Positions 53,227 through 62,947 of a stretch of 64,000 bases of DNA are shown in pieces (position 1 is the first letter of the stretch; each line of letters opens with the position of its first letter). This DNA comes from Rhodopseudomonas sp. BAL398. GTDB taxonomy: Bacteria; Pseudomonadota; Alphaproteobacteria; Rhizobiales; Xanthobacteraceae. The translations under genes and the position numbers were made by a program. The DNA is taken from NCBI RefSeq assembly GCF_033001325.1, contig NZ_CP133111.1, positions 3,038,001 to 3,102,000 of the forward strand, in the 5' to 3' direction. The notes under the pieces are model-generated. The model worked only from the letters and a program-made list of their open reading frames with translations, was not told the DNA's origin and searched no databases.

Positions 53227-53772
53227 ATGCCTCTTACCGATTCACTCCGTGACGATATTCTTGCGTCGGTGCCGAGCCTGCGCGCTTTTGCGATCTCGCT
53301 GAGCGGCAATGGCGACCGCGCCGACGATCTGGTGCAGGAGACGCTGCTGCGCGCTCTGGCCAATATCGATTCGTTTCAGCCCGGCTCCAATCTGCCGGCC
53401 TGGCTGTTCACCATTCTGCGCAACCTGTTCCGCTCGGACTATCGCAAGCGGCGCCGCGAGGTCGAAGACGCCGACGGCAACTATGCCAAGACCCTCAAAT
53501 CTCAGCCGGGCCAGAATGCCCATCTGGAGTTCGAGGAGTTTAGGGCCGCGCTGGAGAAACTCCCGCAGGATCAGCGCGAGGCCTTGATCCTGGTCGGTGC
53601 CTCGGGCTTCTCCTACGAGGATGCGGCGGCGATTTGCGGCTGCGCGATCGGCACCATCAAGAGCCGCGTTAATCGCGCACGATCCAAGCTGAGCGCGCTG
53701 CTCTATGTCGACGGCGCGGACGATTTCGGCCCCGACGACACCATTCGTGCGGTCATCGGCGGCAACGGCTAG
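53227..53772 (+). CDS. ecfG: EcfG general stress sigma factor
   Basis: The 181-aa ECF15-type sigma factor has region 2 (LSGNGDRADDLVQETLLRALANIDSFQPGSNLPAWLFTILRNLF) and region 4 (LPQDQREALILVGASGFSYEDAAAICGCAIGTIKSRVNRARSKL). It directs RNA polymerase to GGAAC-N16-CGTT promoters in the general stress response. NepR and PhyR, encoded beside it, form its partner switch. A GC-rich hairpin follows. Confidence 0.97.
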   Translation: MPLTDSLRDDILASVPSLRAFAISLSGNGDRADDLVQETLLRALANIDSFQPGSNLPAWLFTILRNLFRSDYRKRRREVEDADGNYAKTLKSQPGQNAHLEFEEFRAALEKLPQDQREALILVGASGFSYEDAAAICGCAIGTIKSRVNRARSKLSALLYVDGADDFGPDDTIRAVIGGNG

Positions 53773-53797
53773 CCCATTTCTGAAACGACGGACAGAG

Positions 53798-53818
53798 GCG
53801 GCCTGCGGTGCGGGCCGC
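53798..53818 (+). terminator. Weak hairpin after ecfG
   Basis: GCGGCC (53798-53803) pairs with GGCCGC (53813-53818), followed by TTTGTC. The stem is short and the T-run poor. Confidence 0.4.
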
Positions 53819-53874
53819 TTTGTCGTGGGCGCGTCGCCGCTGTGATGGCTTCGGCGGATCGGCTCGACGCAGTG

Positions 53875-55530
53875 TTACCCTTGGACGGGCGGAGCGGACA
53901 GTCGGTCGGTGCGGTCGCGTTCGACCAGATCGATCACCGTCTCCATCGGAGCGGTCAGTTCATAGACATAGCTGACATCGGTGAAATAGCGCTTCGCCAC
54001 GCCACCCAACGCTTCCGGGGCCACGCGGTCGAGCAGGATCAGGCCGAAGTCGCTGTCCTCCTTGCGCGTCGCCGCGCTGGTGTTGAATTCCTCCCAGCGA
54101 AAATGAAACGTCGCTTCGTCGCCTTCATTGACCACTTCCCAGCGAGCCACGATATGCGGATGCTGGCCGACCAGCGAAAGCCCCTCATCGGAATGCGACG
54201 CCAGCTCGAAGAACAGCAATGACAGGCTCTGCGCCGCGCGGGCGCTGACCGAAATATCGGGGCCGGTCACCGCGATCCGCTCGGAATAGGGGATCGCCCT
54301 GGCCTCGAACAAGCCCTTGAGCTTGACGCCCTGCCATTGGCTCTCGCTCAGCAACGAGACCACATTGGACATCGCGTGAATCCGACCGATCAACAGGTCG
54401 CGGGCCGAGTCGATATCCATGCCGTGGCGCAGGGTGCGGGTGACGATCGACTGGATCACCGCCAGAATGTTCTTCACCCGATGGTTCAGCTCGTCGATCA
54501 CCGCGGTCAGCCGGCGTTCGAACCCGATCCGCACCTCGATCTCGCGACGCAGCCGCAGATTGTTGTAGGTGACGTATCCGAACAGCCCGCAAATGATTCC
54601 GGTCATCGCAATGCCGATCGTCGCCACGATGACCGCAATCTGCTGCGCGCGGGCAAAGGAATTGGCCTTGGCATAATAGGCCAATGACCAGTCGCGACCG
54701 CCGAAGGTCACAGTTCGCAACACCGAAGCGGGACGGCCGCCGGGGTTCGCGGCGCGCATCTCCACCTTGCCATCATTATCCGCGAACAGCTCGGAATTGG
54801 CGTCGCCCGGATCCCGAAGCGCCACCGAAAACAGCGACATATCGTCGTTGGTCAGCATCAGCGGCGCCAGCTCATAAGAAAATGTGACGAAACCGACCGG
54901 CTCGGTGGCGCCGTCCTGCATCACCGGCGCCGACAGCACGACGCCGATCGGACCGCCCGGAAGCTGCAGCGGCAGGGGCGCGGACGCGATCGGTATGCCT
55001 TCGGCCATCGCGCGGGCGAGCATCGGCCCCAGGATTGGATGATCGCCCAGCGCCCGGCCCGGAAAGGACATGGTCTGCTTGTTGCGCGGTTCGACGTCCA
55101 TCACCACGTCGATCGGGTGGTCGATCGAATTCGGCGTCAACGCGACATTCGCGGAATTTCGGATCGTCGGATCGGCAAAGCCGGCGGTGCTCAATTCGGC
55201 GTGAGCCGTCTTGATCTCATTGGGCTTCAGCCGCGCAATCCAGGTCGCGACGACGAAATCGGTTTTGAATGCATAGATCGAGTTTCGCAGCGGCCGCAGC
55301 ATGTCGGCCTTGATCACCGTCGGCTTGCGAAACAATCCAGACGCCACGCGTCCCAGCAATTCGCGCTCGGTCAGCCGCTCCTGCACCAGGCTGGCATGCA
55401 CATCGATCGCCCGCGCCAGGGCGATCCCCTCCAGCGCTCGCTCCTGTTCGTTCACCCGAACGGCCGCAAAGCCGGACAGCAGAACGCCGACGATCGCGAT
55501 AAAACCGATGATGAATCCCAGCCTAAGCAC
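53875..55530 (-). CDS. CHASE-type membrane histidine kinase (HWE/HisKA_2), PhyK candidate with degenerate N-box
   Basis: The 551-aa protein has an N-terminal membrane helix (about 1-24), a long periplasmic CHASE-like region, a second helix (about 296-320) and a HisKA_2/HWE dimerisation helix with the phospho-acceptor His350 in IDELNHRVKNILAVIQSIV. The ATPase part is unusual: where HWE kinases carry a conserved His and Asn in the N-box (HELATNA-like), this one has LLFFELASHSDEGLSL, while the W-x-E pair survives in HFRWEEFN. It is convergent with ecfG, as is common for PhyK-type kinases. Function as kinase, phosphatase or neither is open. Confidence 0.85.
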   Translation of the reverse strand: MLRLGFIIGFIAIVGVLLSGFAAVRVNEQERALEGIALARAIDVHASLVQERLTERELLGRVASGLFRKPTVIKADMLRPLRNSIYAFKTDFVVATWIARLKPNEIKTAHAELSTAGFADPTIRNSANVALTPNSIDHPIDVVMDVEPRNKQTMSFPGRALGDHPILGPMLARAMAEGIPIASAPLPLQLPGGPIGVVLSAPVMQDGATEPVGFVTFSYELAPLMLTNDDMSLFSVALRDPGDANSELFADNDGKVEMRAANPGGRPASVLRTVTFGGRDWSLAYYAKANSFARAQQIAVIVATIGIAMTGIICGLFGYVTYNNLRLRREIEVRIGFERRLTAVIDELNHRVKNILAVIQSIVTRTLRHGMDIDSARDLLIGRIHAMSNVVSLLSESQWQGVKLKGLFEARAIPYSERIAVTGPDISVSARAAQSLSLLFFELASHSDEGLSLVGQHPHIVARWEVVNEGDEATFHFRWEEFNTSAATRKEDSDFGLILLDRVAPEALGGVAKRYFTDVSYVYELTAPMETVIDLVERDRTDRLSAPPVQG

Positions 55531-55770
55531 GCGATTATTCAGTCATGGGAGGAGAGCATAGGCGGGAGTGAACCAGCTGCGCCGATCCGATCGACCGGAC
55601 AAGGGGCACCTTTGAACCACGGGCGGATTGATCCTGATACGCAAATGCAACTCGCTGTCCGCAATACTGATAACCTGCGTCGGTATGAGCAAATCAATGC
55701 GGATGGGTGGATAAGGTTCCAGTCACTCGAAAATAATAACCGAAGCGTGTTTGGAGCGCGACGCAACCGC

Positions 55771-56409
<639 letters not shown>

Positions 56410-56977
56410 TCCTCCCCCGCCAAACCGCAACCAGCGGCGTCAACCATCGATTGCGCCGCTCATGACTAAGGACGATGACGCCCGATATTGCAAGCCACTC
56501 GGGATACATCCGCGGGCCGACCGGCCGCGAAATGACAAGCGAGAACCTGACCGGCAGACCGACGGAGAGGCAGACCGCCAGCAGCCGGCGCGCGAGGCCT
56601 TGATAGCACCGTCTTCCACCCCCCGATCTGGGACCCGACCTCCCCAGACGTCGGCTCAGCTCTCATCTTGGCGGCGGCCGAGGCTCTGTCCGCCCCTTGC
56701 GCTGGCGACAGCTGATCGAGTTCGGCCTGACCGCGCAGCCACCTTTTCGACGAATTTGCCGGTTGCATTGTCTCGCGGCACAGCCAATTTCTTAGATACT
56801 CAACGAATTAAGACCGATCTTTCTTTGCCATCAGGCCTCTCCCATTGCGGATCTGAGATCTTCGGTCGCGACGGGGAGCAAGTTGTGAGCAACTTTGTCC
56901 ACCGCTGACGTTGCTGTTGTATTGCAAATGACGCAGGCGGTACCCATGGATCGAATTAGCGGCTGCCGGGAGCGGAC
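56410..56977. other. 568-bp intergenic region upstream of ureG and the hypothetical gene
   Basis: No credible gene was found. An open frame at 56462-56908 (plus) gives Arg/Pro-rich sequence without similarity. A local AT-rich stretch (TTTCTTAGATACTCAACGAATTAAG, 56790 region) could hold a promoter. No ureF or ureE remnant was recognised. Confidence 0.5.
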
Positions 56978-57382
56978 ATGACACTCTTAAATCAAGAACA
57001 TGGGAATGCGAGCGCGCATATTTCGACTTCCCCCGATGACCTGATCGGAAAGCAAAAAGACCCGACGCAACCGCCTTCGACCCGGCGCCAATCGGCGATC
57101 GAGTCAGCCGACAAGCCGTCGCGCGCCGAAACGCCGCACGCCACGCCGGTCGTCGCAGCTTCAAACGTCGAACATCTCCCGGCCGAAATCTCCGCCATCG
57201 AGCAAACCGCGATCGGCCATGGCGGCCTGGGCCACGGCCTGCAATTCGACATCGAAATGGAGCGTGACGAGATCGTCAAGCGCGTCGCCGACTTTAGAAA
57301 GCTTCAAATCAAGATCAAGCTGGACCGTGAGCAGTATTGTGATGCGGTTTTGGCGAGAACGCGGGCCGTGCTGGGGCGCTAG
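56978..57382 (+). CDS. Hypothetical protein with conserved-looking helical C-terminus
   Basis: The 134-aa product starts at 56978 (GGGAG five bases upstream). Residues 1-60 are polar and disordered-looking. Residues of about 90-134 form an amphipathic helix, LQFDIEMERDEIVKRVADFR, then KLQIKIKLDREQYCDAVLARTR, resembling C-termini of small Bradyrhizobium proteins I recall (RVxxFKxxQxRFxxEREEY pattern). No signal or membrane segment is visible. Function unknown. Confidence 0.6.
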   Translation: MTLLNQEHGNASAHISTSPDDLIGKQKDPTQPPSTRRQSAIESADKPSRAETPHATPVVAASNVEHLPAEISAIEQTAIGHGGLGHGLQFDIEMERDEIVKRVADFRKLQIKIKLDREQYCDAVLARTRAVLGR

Positions 57383-57780
57383 GCCAAGCCTCGCGGCACC
57401 GAGGGACAGCATGACACCGGCTCATGCTCCGGTTAGTTTGACTACATCGCGGTCGATCGCAGTCTGGCTACGCGCGACTTCACCATACGATCGCGCGAAG
57501 AACATCGCAGCCATGCAACCGCGCCGCACGTACCGAATCATCATCAGTGCGATCAATCCGTTGACCTGATTGGGTCGATTTTGTGCATTCCAGGTCACTT
57601 CATGCACTACACATGGCGCTTCAGGACAGATTTGGAGCCGTTTTTCACCCAAAACGACTACTAACAGTCCTTAAATTGTTGCTAACCGAGCCCCAACTCG
57701 TCTTTTCACTAGCCCAAAATTCCGAATTGTCGATTCCGAATGAGTATAGTAGAAGGACGCTTCAATAAAGGAGCGACTAC
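57383..57780. other. AT-richer upstream region of the H1-like gene with a direct repeat
   Basis: A pair of ATTCCGAAT direct repeats (57719-57727 and 57733-57741) lies just before a -10-like TATAGT (57745-57750), which would be the promoter of the gene at 57781. The remainder (57383-57700) shows no gene. Confidence 0.45.
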
Positions 57781-58110
57781 GTGGCAAAGAAAACCAAAGC
57801 TAAGACATCAGCTAAGACCAAGGCGAAGACACCAGCCAAGACCGCAGCCAAGACCGCTGCAAAGTCCAAGGCCAAGACCGCGACGAAGACCGCCGCGAAG
57901 TCCAAGGCAAAGACCGCAGCCAAGACCGCTGCGAAGTCGAAGGCGAAGATCACCCGACGCGAATACACCAAGGAAGATGTCAAGGAGTTGCGCGCGCACT
58001 CCAAGGCCAAGACCCCCGTGATCAAGATCGCGAAGCTGACCAAGCGGACCGTCGGATCACTGCGTCAGAAGGCCCTCAAGCTTGGTATCGGTCTCGGCCA
58101 TCAACGCTGA
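57781..58110 (+). CDS. Histone H1-like Lys/Ala-rich protein with conserved DNA-binding-type C-terminus
   Basis: GTG at 57781 with AAGGAG nine bases upstream gives 109 aa. Residues 1-55 are imperfect repeats of KAKTAAKTAAKS, resembling histone H1 and bacterial Hc-like tails. The C-terminal 50 residues (REYTKEDVKELRAHSKAKTP, then VIKIAKLTKRTVGSLRQKAL and GIGLGHQR) match small rhizobial proteins I recall and look helical. It is probably a basic, nucleic-acid-binding protein; whether it is DNA or RNA that is bound is not shown. Confidence 0.75.
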   Translation: MAKKTKAKTSAKTKAKTPAKTAAKTAAKSKAKTATKTAAKSKAKTAAKTAAKSKAKITRREYTKEDVKELRAHSKAKTPVIKIAKLTKRTVGSLRQKALKLGIGLGHQR

Positions 58111-58184
58111 GTTCTGGGCAAATTTCGCTTTTCCGAGCTGAATGACCGCCGTCGGCCGACTTGCCTTACGGCATTTCGACCCGA

Positions 58185-60296
58185 CTAGTCGCGTTGCGCG
58201 ACAGGCGGGCTTGCTTTCCTCGCCCAGACCTTGTTGTCGTGAAACGCCGCGCCGCCATGCGGCGCGACGGGGTCTGCGCCGGTAAGCACATTGATTCCCC
58301 GGCCTCCCGCATGTGCGCCGTTGGGATGAATTGACTCGGCGATCAGGACACCGCGGCGCACTCCGTCGCTCAACCTGGCAATCAGCGTGGTCTCACCGCG
58401 CCGATTGCCAAGGGTGACGGCGTCGCCGTCGGCGATCCCGAGATCTGCGGCATCCGCAAGGTGCAACAGCACCGTGGGCGCGCCTTCGCGTGTTCGCGAT
58501 GACGCCGTTTCATTGAAGCTGCTATTGAGAAAGCTGCGCGCCGGACTGGTCGCCAGCCGGAACGGATGCTGCGCGTCCGCCTCCTCGGTCACCGCCCAGT
58601 GGTCCGGTAGCGTCGGCATTTGCTGCCATGGCCCCATCCGCACATTGCGCGGGACCGGAATACTGCCCCAATCGGCGCGAAAGTGAAACTTGCCGTCGGC
58701 ATGCGCAAAGCCGTCAAGATAATGCGCTGCGCGGAAACCCGGCTGCAGATCGCGCCAGAGCTCGGCCTCGAGTTGGTCGATCGCGCCATGCTTGCTGGTC
58801 TTGAGCGTCGCATCGATCATCTGGCGGGGCGTCATCGCGAAGGCTGGATCGTCGATCCCAAGACGTAGCGCCAAGTCCTTTATCACCTCATGGTTGCAAC
58901 GGCACTCGCCCGGCGGCTCGATCAGCTTGGCCCCGACCGAGATGTGCTGGTGGCCGCCGCCATAATACAAATCGTCATGCTCCAGAAACATCGTCGCCGG
59001 CAACACGATGTCGGCCATCCGCGCGGTCTCGGTCATGAACTGCTCGTGCACCGCGACGAACAGGTCCTCGCGGGCGAAGCCGTCGCGGACCAGCGCCTGC
59101 TCGGGCGCCACCGACATCGGATTGGTATTCTGGATCAGCATCGCCTGAACCGGCGGCCCGCCGCGCAGCGCCTCGGCATCGCCGGTCAGGATGCGTCCGA
59201 TCTTCGACTGATCGAGTTCGCGGGTGTGCTGATCGACGCTGTCGAGCCCGTCGATCAGGGTCTTGTCGAAGCCCCAGATCGCGGCGTTATTGAAGAAGGC
59301 GCCACCGCCCTCATATTGCCAGGCGCCGGTGACGGCCGGAATGCACAGCGCGGCATGCATCTGGGCGGCGCCGTTGCGGCTGCGGGTGAAGCCATAGCCG
59401 AGCCGGAAGAAGCTGCGCTTGGTCTCGCCGACCGCGCGGGCGAAGGCCTCGATCTCCGCGACCGGGACGCCACTGATCGCCGACGCCCATTCGGGTGTTC
59501 GGGTCGATAGATGGACTTCGAGATCGGCCGGGCAGTCGGTATAGTGCGCCAGATAATCGCGGTCGGCGTAGCCGTCGCGAAACAACACATGCATGACGCC
59601 GCAGGCGAAGGCGCCGTCGGTGCCCGGACGCAGGATGATCTTGATATCGGCCTGCTTCATGGTGTCGTTGTTGTAGATGTCGATGACCGCGATTCGCGCG
59701 CCGCGTTCCTTGCGGGCGCGGGCGGCGTGGGTCATCACATTGACCTGGGTCGAGACCGGATTGGTGCCCCAGATCACCACCAGATCGGACTGCGCCATTT
59801 CGCGCGGATCGACGCCGGCGACCTTACCGGTCCCCGCCGCGTAGCCGGCATGGGCGATGTTCGAACAGATCGTGCCATAGAACCGGGAGTATTTCTTCAC
59901 ATGCGCCAGCCGATTGGCGCCGCCGCGCATCACCAGACCCATCGTTCCGGCATAGTGATAAGGCCAGACCGCCTCGGCGCCGAACGCTTTTTCCGCGGCG
60001 TCGAAGCGGGCGGCGATCTCGTTCAGCGCCTCGTCCCAGGAAATCCGGCTGAACTGACCCGAGCCCTTCGGCCCGCAGCGGCGCAGCGGATACAACAAGC
60101 GATCGGGATGATGAATGCGTTCGGCATAGCGCGCCACCTTGGCGCAGACCACTCCCGCGGTGTAGCTTTGCTGTTTGGAGCCCCGCACCCGGCCGATCGT
60201 GGTGTCGTCGATGACTTCGACATCCAATGCGCAGGCCGATGGGCAGTCATGCGGACAGGTCGAGTGCCGGATGTCGATCTTGCTGTGCACAGTCAT
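58185..60296 (-). CDS. Molybdopterin-dependent oxidoreductase with [4Fe-4S] motif
   Basis: The 703-aa protein has an N-terminal [4Fe-4S] motif, CPHDCPSACALDV with a further Cys at VVCAKVARYAERIHHPDRL. It then has the bis-MGD fold (RISWDEALNEIAARF, VVIWGTNPVSTQVNVM, LIQNTNPMSVAPEQAL, FMTETARMADIVLPATMFLEHDD) and a C-terminal domain (SFLNSSFNETASSRTREGAP). No Tat signal is visible, so it is probably cytoplasmic. The substrate is not assignable; close relatives are annotated only as molybdopterin oxidoreductases. Confidence 0.9.
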   Translation of the reverse strand: MTVHSKIDIRHSTCPHDCPSACALDVEVIDDTTIGRVRGSKQQSYTAGVVCAKVARYAERIHHPDRLLYPLRRCGPKGSGQFSRISWDEALNEIAARFDAAEKAFGAEAVWPYHYAGTMGLVMRGGANRLAHVKKYSRFYGTICSNIAHAGYAAGTGKVAGVDPREMAQSDLVVIWGTNPVSTQVNVMTHAARARKERGARIAVIDIYNNDTMKQADIKIILRPGTDGAFACGVMHVLFRDGYADRDYLAHYTDCPADLEVHLSTRTPEWASAISGVPVAEIEAFARAVGETKRSFFRLGYGFTRSRNGAAQMHAALCIPAVTGAWQYEGGGAFFNNAAIWGFDKTLIDGLDSVDQHTRELDQSKIGRILTGDAEALRGGPPVQAMLIQNTNPMSVAPEQALVRDGFAREDLFVAVHEQFMTETARMADIVLPATMFLEHDDLYYGGGHQHISVGAKLIEPPGECRCNHEVIKDLALRLGIDDPAFAMTPRQMIDATLKTSKHGAIDQLEAELWRDLQPGFRAAHYLDGFAHADGKFHFRADWGSIPVPRNVRMGPWQQMPTLPDHWAVTEEADAQHPFRLATSPARSFLNSSFNETASSRTREGAPTVLLHLADAADLGIADGDAVTLGNRRGETTLIARLSDGVRRGVLIAESIHPNGAHAGGRGINVLTGADPVAPHGGAAFHDNKVWARKASPPVAQRD

Positions 60297-60458
60297 TTTG
60301 CTGTCCCGATTGATCCGGAAGCATTAGCATGAGCTTTCGGTGCTGAAAATGGTACCCCGCTGTGGGCGCCATTCCAAAGGCTCAGGCCGCGCCGGGCCGT
60401 TTTCCGCAGCCGCCCCTTGGCTGTTGCATCCATCTGGGCAAGCGCACGGGACAGGTCC

Positions 60459-60776
60459 ATGCATCAAGCGACGCGATTTCAGTTCGAGCGCACCGTGAAG
60501 GAATTCGCCGAATGGCGCGCGGTCTGCGAACGGCAGCGCTCGCCGGCGGCGGCGTGGTGGTGGGGCCCGGCGCTGGCGGTGCTCGATGAGCAACAGCCGA
60601 TGCCGCAGCAATATTGCGACGATCTGGAAATGGAGTCCGGCTCAAGCTACGCCGCGGCCGGGCGCAAACTGATCGCCGCGATCGCCGAGCAAACCACACT
60701 GCCCTGGCCGAACCTGTTCCCGCGCCAGACCACGCCGCATGCCGATGAGCCGCAGGACATCCTCAGCACCACCTGA
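60459..60776 (+). CDS. Hypothetical protein
   Basis: ATG at 60459 gives 105 aa. The protein has FQFERTVKEFAEWRAVCERQ, then SPAAAWWWGPALAVLDEQ, MPQQYCDDLEMESGSSYAAAGRKLIAAIAEQTTLPWPNLFPRQT. The Trp-rich WWWGPAL and the ordered second half look protein-like, and I recall similar short proteins in Bradyrhizobium, but no family or function is known. No signal or membrane segment. Confidence 0.55.
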   Translation: MHQATRFQFERTVKEFAEWRAVCERQRSPAAAWWWGPALAVLDEQQPMPQQYCDDLEMESGSSYAAAGRKLIAAIAEQTTLPWPNLFPRQTTPHADEPQDILSTT

Positions 60777-60805
60777 CGCCGGCCCCTGGTGCGGGCGCCG
60801 CCCAG

Positions 60806-62041
60806 CTACACCGGCTCCCGGGCAACCTCTTCCTGTCCCTCGATATCGGCAATCGCAAGGTCGATGCTGCCGCCGGTCCGGCCCTGGACGATCTTGTTGA
60901 TCTTGGCGGCGATGCTGGGCTCGCGGTTGATCAGCACCCGCAGATCGGCGGCGTCGAGCACCAGCAATCGCACGCGCGAGACAGCCCGCACCGTCGCCGA
61001 CCGCTCCACCCGCTTCAGGACCGCGATCTCGCCGAAGAAATGTCCGGAGCCGAGCCGGACCCGGCGGCCCTTTGCTTCCGGCCCTAGTTCGATCTCGACG
61101 TCGCCTTCGGCGATGAAATACATCGCGGTGGCGGGTTCGCCGCGGCGGAAGATGACGTCGCCGCGGTCGATCTGGCGGGCCTGCAGCAGCTGCATGATAT
61201 GGGCGATGTCGCCGGCGGTCAGGTGCGAAAACAACGGCACCCGCGCCACCATGCTCCAGTTGACGATGAAGTCGCGGCGGTGGATCACCTCGGAAAATGC
61301 GTTGGCGACGATGCCGACCGGCAGCGCGATCATCACCAGGCCGACGACGATGGTCGCCGACGCGATCATCCGGCCGATGCCGGTGGCCGGCACCACGTCG
61401 CCATAGCCGACCGTGGTCAGCGTCACGATGGCCCACCACATCGCGTCCGGAATGGTGCCGAATTTATCGGGCTGGATCTGGGCTTCGGCGATATGCATCG
61501 CGGTGGCGGACAACAGCGTCGCGCACAGCAGGATCACCAAACAGGCGCCGAGCGCGCGCCGTTCGCTTTCCAGCACGTCGAGCAGCGAGCGCATCCCGGA
61601 CGAATAGCGGGCGAATTTCAGCACCCGAAGCATGCGCATGATGATCAGCACACGCAGGTCGTCATAGCCGAGCAGCGCCACCCACAGCGGCATCACCGCG
61701 AGGCAGTCGATGATCCCCTGCGGGCTGAAGAGATAGGCCCGGCGGGCGGCGGACGGCTTCAGCTGCCGATAGAGCAGGTTTTCCGGCGCGATCCAGATCC
61801 GAACGTAGTATTCGACGCTGAATACGACCAGGCAGAACAGCTCCAGGGCGCGGAACAGCAGGCCGTACTCCGCCCGCAATTGCGGCACGGATTCCAGCAC
61901 GGTGAGGCCGATGCTGAATACGATCAGAAAGATAATGAAGCGGTTGACGACCAGGCCGACGCGCGTGCTCTGCGCGTGGGATTCGAGAATCTCGTAGCTT
62001 TGCTGCCGTGCCCTGGCATGGAGCGGCCGTTCGTCGCGCAT
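60806..62041 (-). CDS. Cyclic-nucleotide-gated potassium channel (MloK1-like)
   Basis: ATG at 62041 gives 411 aa. Six transmembrane helices include a voltage-sensor-like S4 (LIIMRMLRVLKFARYSSGMRSL) and the pore with the K+ filter TLTTVGYGDVVPAT. The C-terminal cyclic-nucleotide-binding domain has LFSHLTAGDIAHIMQLLQAR and the phosphate-binding cassette GHFFGEIAVLKRVERSATVRA. MloK1 of Mesorhizobium, a cAMP-gated K+ channel, has the same layout but is somewhat shorter. The K+ and cAMP specificity is inferred from these motifs. Confidence 0.92.
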   Translation of the reverse strand: MRDERPLHARARQQSYEILESHAQSTRVGLVVNRFIIFLIVFSIGLTVLESVPQLRAEYGLLFRALELFCLVVFSVEYYVRIWIAPENLLYRQLKPSAARRAYLFSPQGIIDCLAVMPLWVALLGYDDLRVLIIMRMLRVLKFARYSSGMRSLLDVLESERRALGACLVILLCATLLSATAMHIAEAQIQPDKFGTIPDAMWWAIVTLTTVGYGDVVPATGIGRMIASATIVVGLVMIALPVGIVANAFSEVIHRRDFIVNWSMVARVPLFSHLTAGDIAHIMQLLQARQIDRGDVIFRRGEPATAMYFIAEGDVEIELGPEAKGRRVRLGSGHFFGEIAVLKRVERSATVRAVSRVRLLVLDAADLRVLINREPSIAAKINKIVQGRTGGSIDLAIADIEGQEEVAREPV

Positions 62042-62094
62042 CGGAGGGCCTCTGTTCAATCCCGAACGGATGCGCGCGCGACTCGCCGCTCGCC

Positions 62095-62811
62095 TCAGGC
62101 CGCGGCCAGCGCGTCGAAGCGTTTCGGATCGAGCACGCGAACGCCGTCCGGTACGATCACGATCAGTTTTTCCCTCTCCAGCTTGGTGAAGGTGCGGCTG
62201 ACCGTTTCAATGGTGAGCCCAAGAAAATCCGCGATGTCCTGACGGCCCATCGGCAAGGTAACGGTTTTGGTCACGCCTTCAAGCCGCGCCAGCCGTTCGC
62301 GCCAGCCGACCAGGAACGCCGCCACCTTTTCTTCCGCCGAACGGCGGCCCAGCAACAGCATCTGATCCTGGGCAAGGCCCAGTTCGCGCGTCGCGAACTC
62401 GTTCATCCGCATCAGCATCTGTGGCCGATTCTCGATGAAGCGCATGAACGGCCCCCTGAAGAACTTGCACACCGTCAGGGCGCCGATCGCATCGGCCGAG
62501 AACGAATAGCGATTGGTCGGCGCCATGCCGAGAAAGTCGCCCGGCAGCGCAAAGCCGATGATCTGGCGCCGGCCGTCGGGCAGTAACTTATAAAGGCGCG
62601 CAATGCCCTCGGTCAGACTATAGACCGAATCGGCCATCTCGTCCTCGGAGAACAGCGCCTCCTTCGGAGCGAACCGGACATGCTGAGCCATCCGTTCGAA
62701 TTCGTGATGGTCAAGCTCGTTGAGTTCGCCGCAGATTGCAAGCGAGCGAACCGAGCAATGGGTATCGCAGCGATAACCGTCGCATGAATTCGGAAAAGCG
62801 AGGTGCGGCAT
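62095..62811 (-). CDS. aadR: FNR-type oxygen-sensing regulator (AadR/FnrN family)
   Basis: The 238-aa CRP/FNR protein carries N-terminal cysteines at 10, 15, 19 and 27 (C15-x3-C19-x7-C27 spacing of the FnrN/FixK/AadR class) and a central Cys (ALTVCKFF). These fit an oxygen-labile [4Fe-4S] cluster. The cNMP-fold is followed by the HTH GRQDIADFLGLTIETVSRTF with the E-S-R set that reads TTGAT half-sites. In R. palustris AadR controls anaerobic aromatic degradation. The symbol is tentative. Two FNR boxes lie between it and the cytochrome gene. Confidence 0.85.
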   Translation of the reverse strand: MPHLAFPNSCDGYRCDTHCSVRSLAICGELNELDHHEFERMAQHVRFAPKEALFSEDEMADSVYSLTEGIARLYKLLPDGRRQIIGFALPGDFLGMAPTNRYSFSADAIGALTVCKFFRGPFMRFIENRPQMLMRMNEFATRELGLAQDQMLLLGRRSAEEKVAAFLVGWRERLARLEGVTKTVTLPMGRQDIADFLGLTIETVSRTFTKLEREKLIVIVPDGVRVLDPKRFDALAAA

Positions 62812-62925
62812 TCATCACTCCTTACAGATCGTTAGAAGCACGTCTCCAACTGCCGCGCGCATTGCCACTCGGGTTGTGAACGTTGCGCCAGAAACCTTAA
62901 TATCTTCGCAAATCGTCAAGACAGC

Positions 62926-62939
62926 TTGACACAGATCAA
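62926..62939. promoter_or_regulatory. FNR/FixK box 1
   Basis: TTGACACAGATCAA matches the TTGAT-N4-ATCAA anaerobox with one substitution. It lies about 115 bp before the aadR ATG and could mediate autoregulation. Confidence 0.7.
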
Positions 62940-62947
62940 GTCACTCA

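Noticed and set aside
55696-55720. GGAAC-N16-CATT on the minus strand upstream of the histidine kinase
   Set aside because: The -10 has the wrong second base (CATT), and the distance to the kinase start is over 160 bp.
56462-56908. Open frame of 148 codons upstream of the hypothetical gene
   Set aside because: The product is Arg/Pro-rich with no similarity and no ribosome binding site; it looks like chance openness in GC-rich DNA.
57781-57950. Tandem-repeat-like DNA as a possible microsatellite or CRISPR-like array
   Set aside because: The repeats are coding (KAKTAAKTAAKS units) and in frame, with codon variation; there are no spacers.
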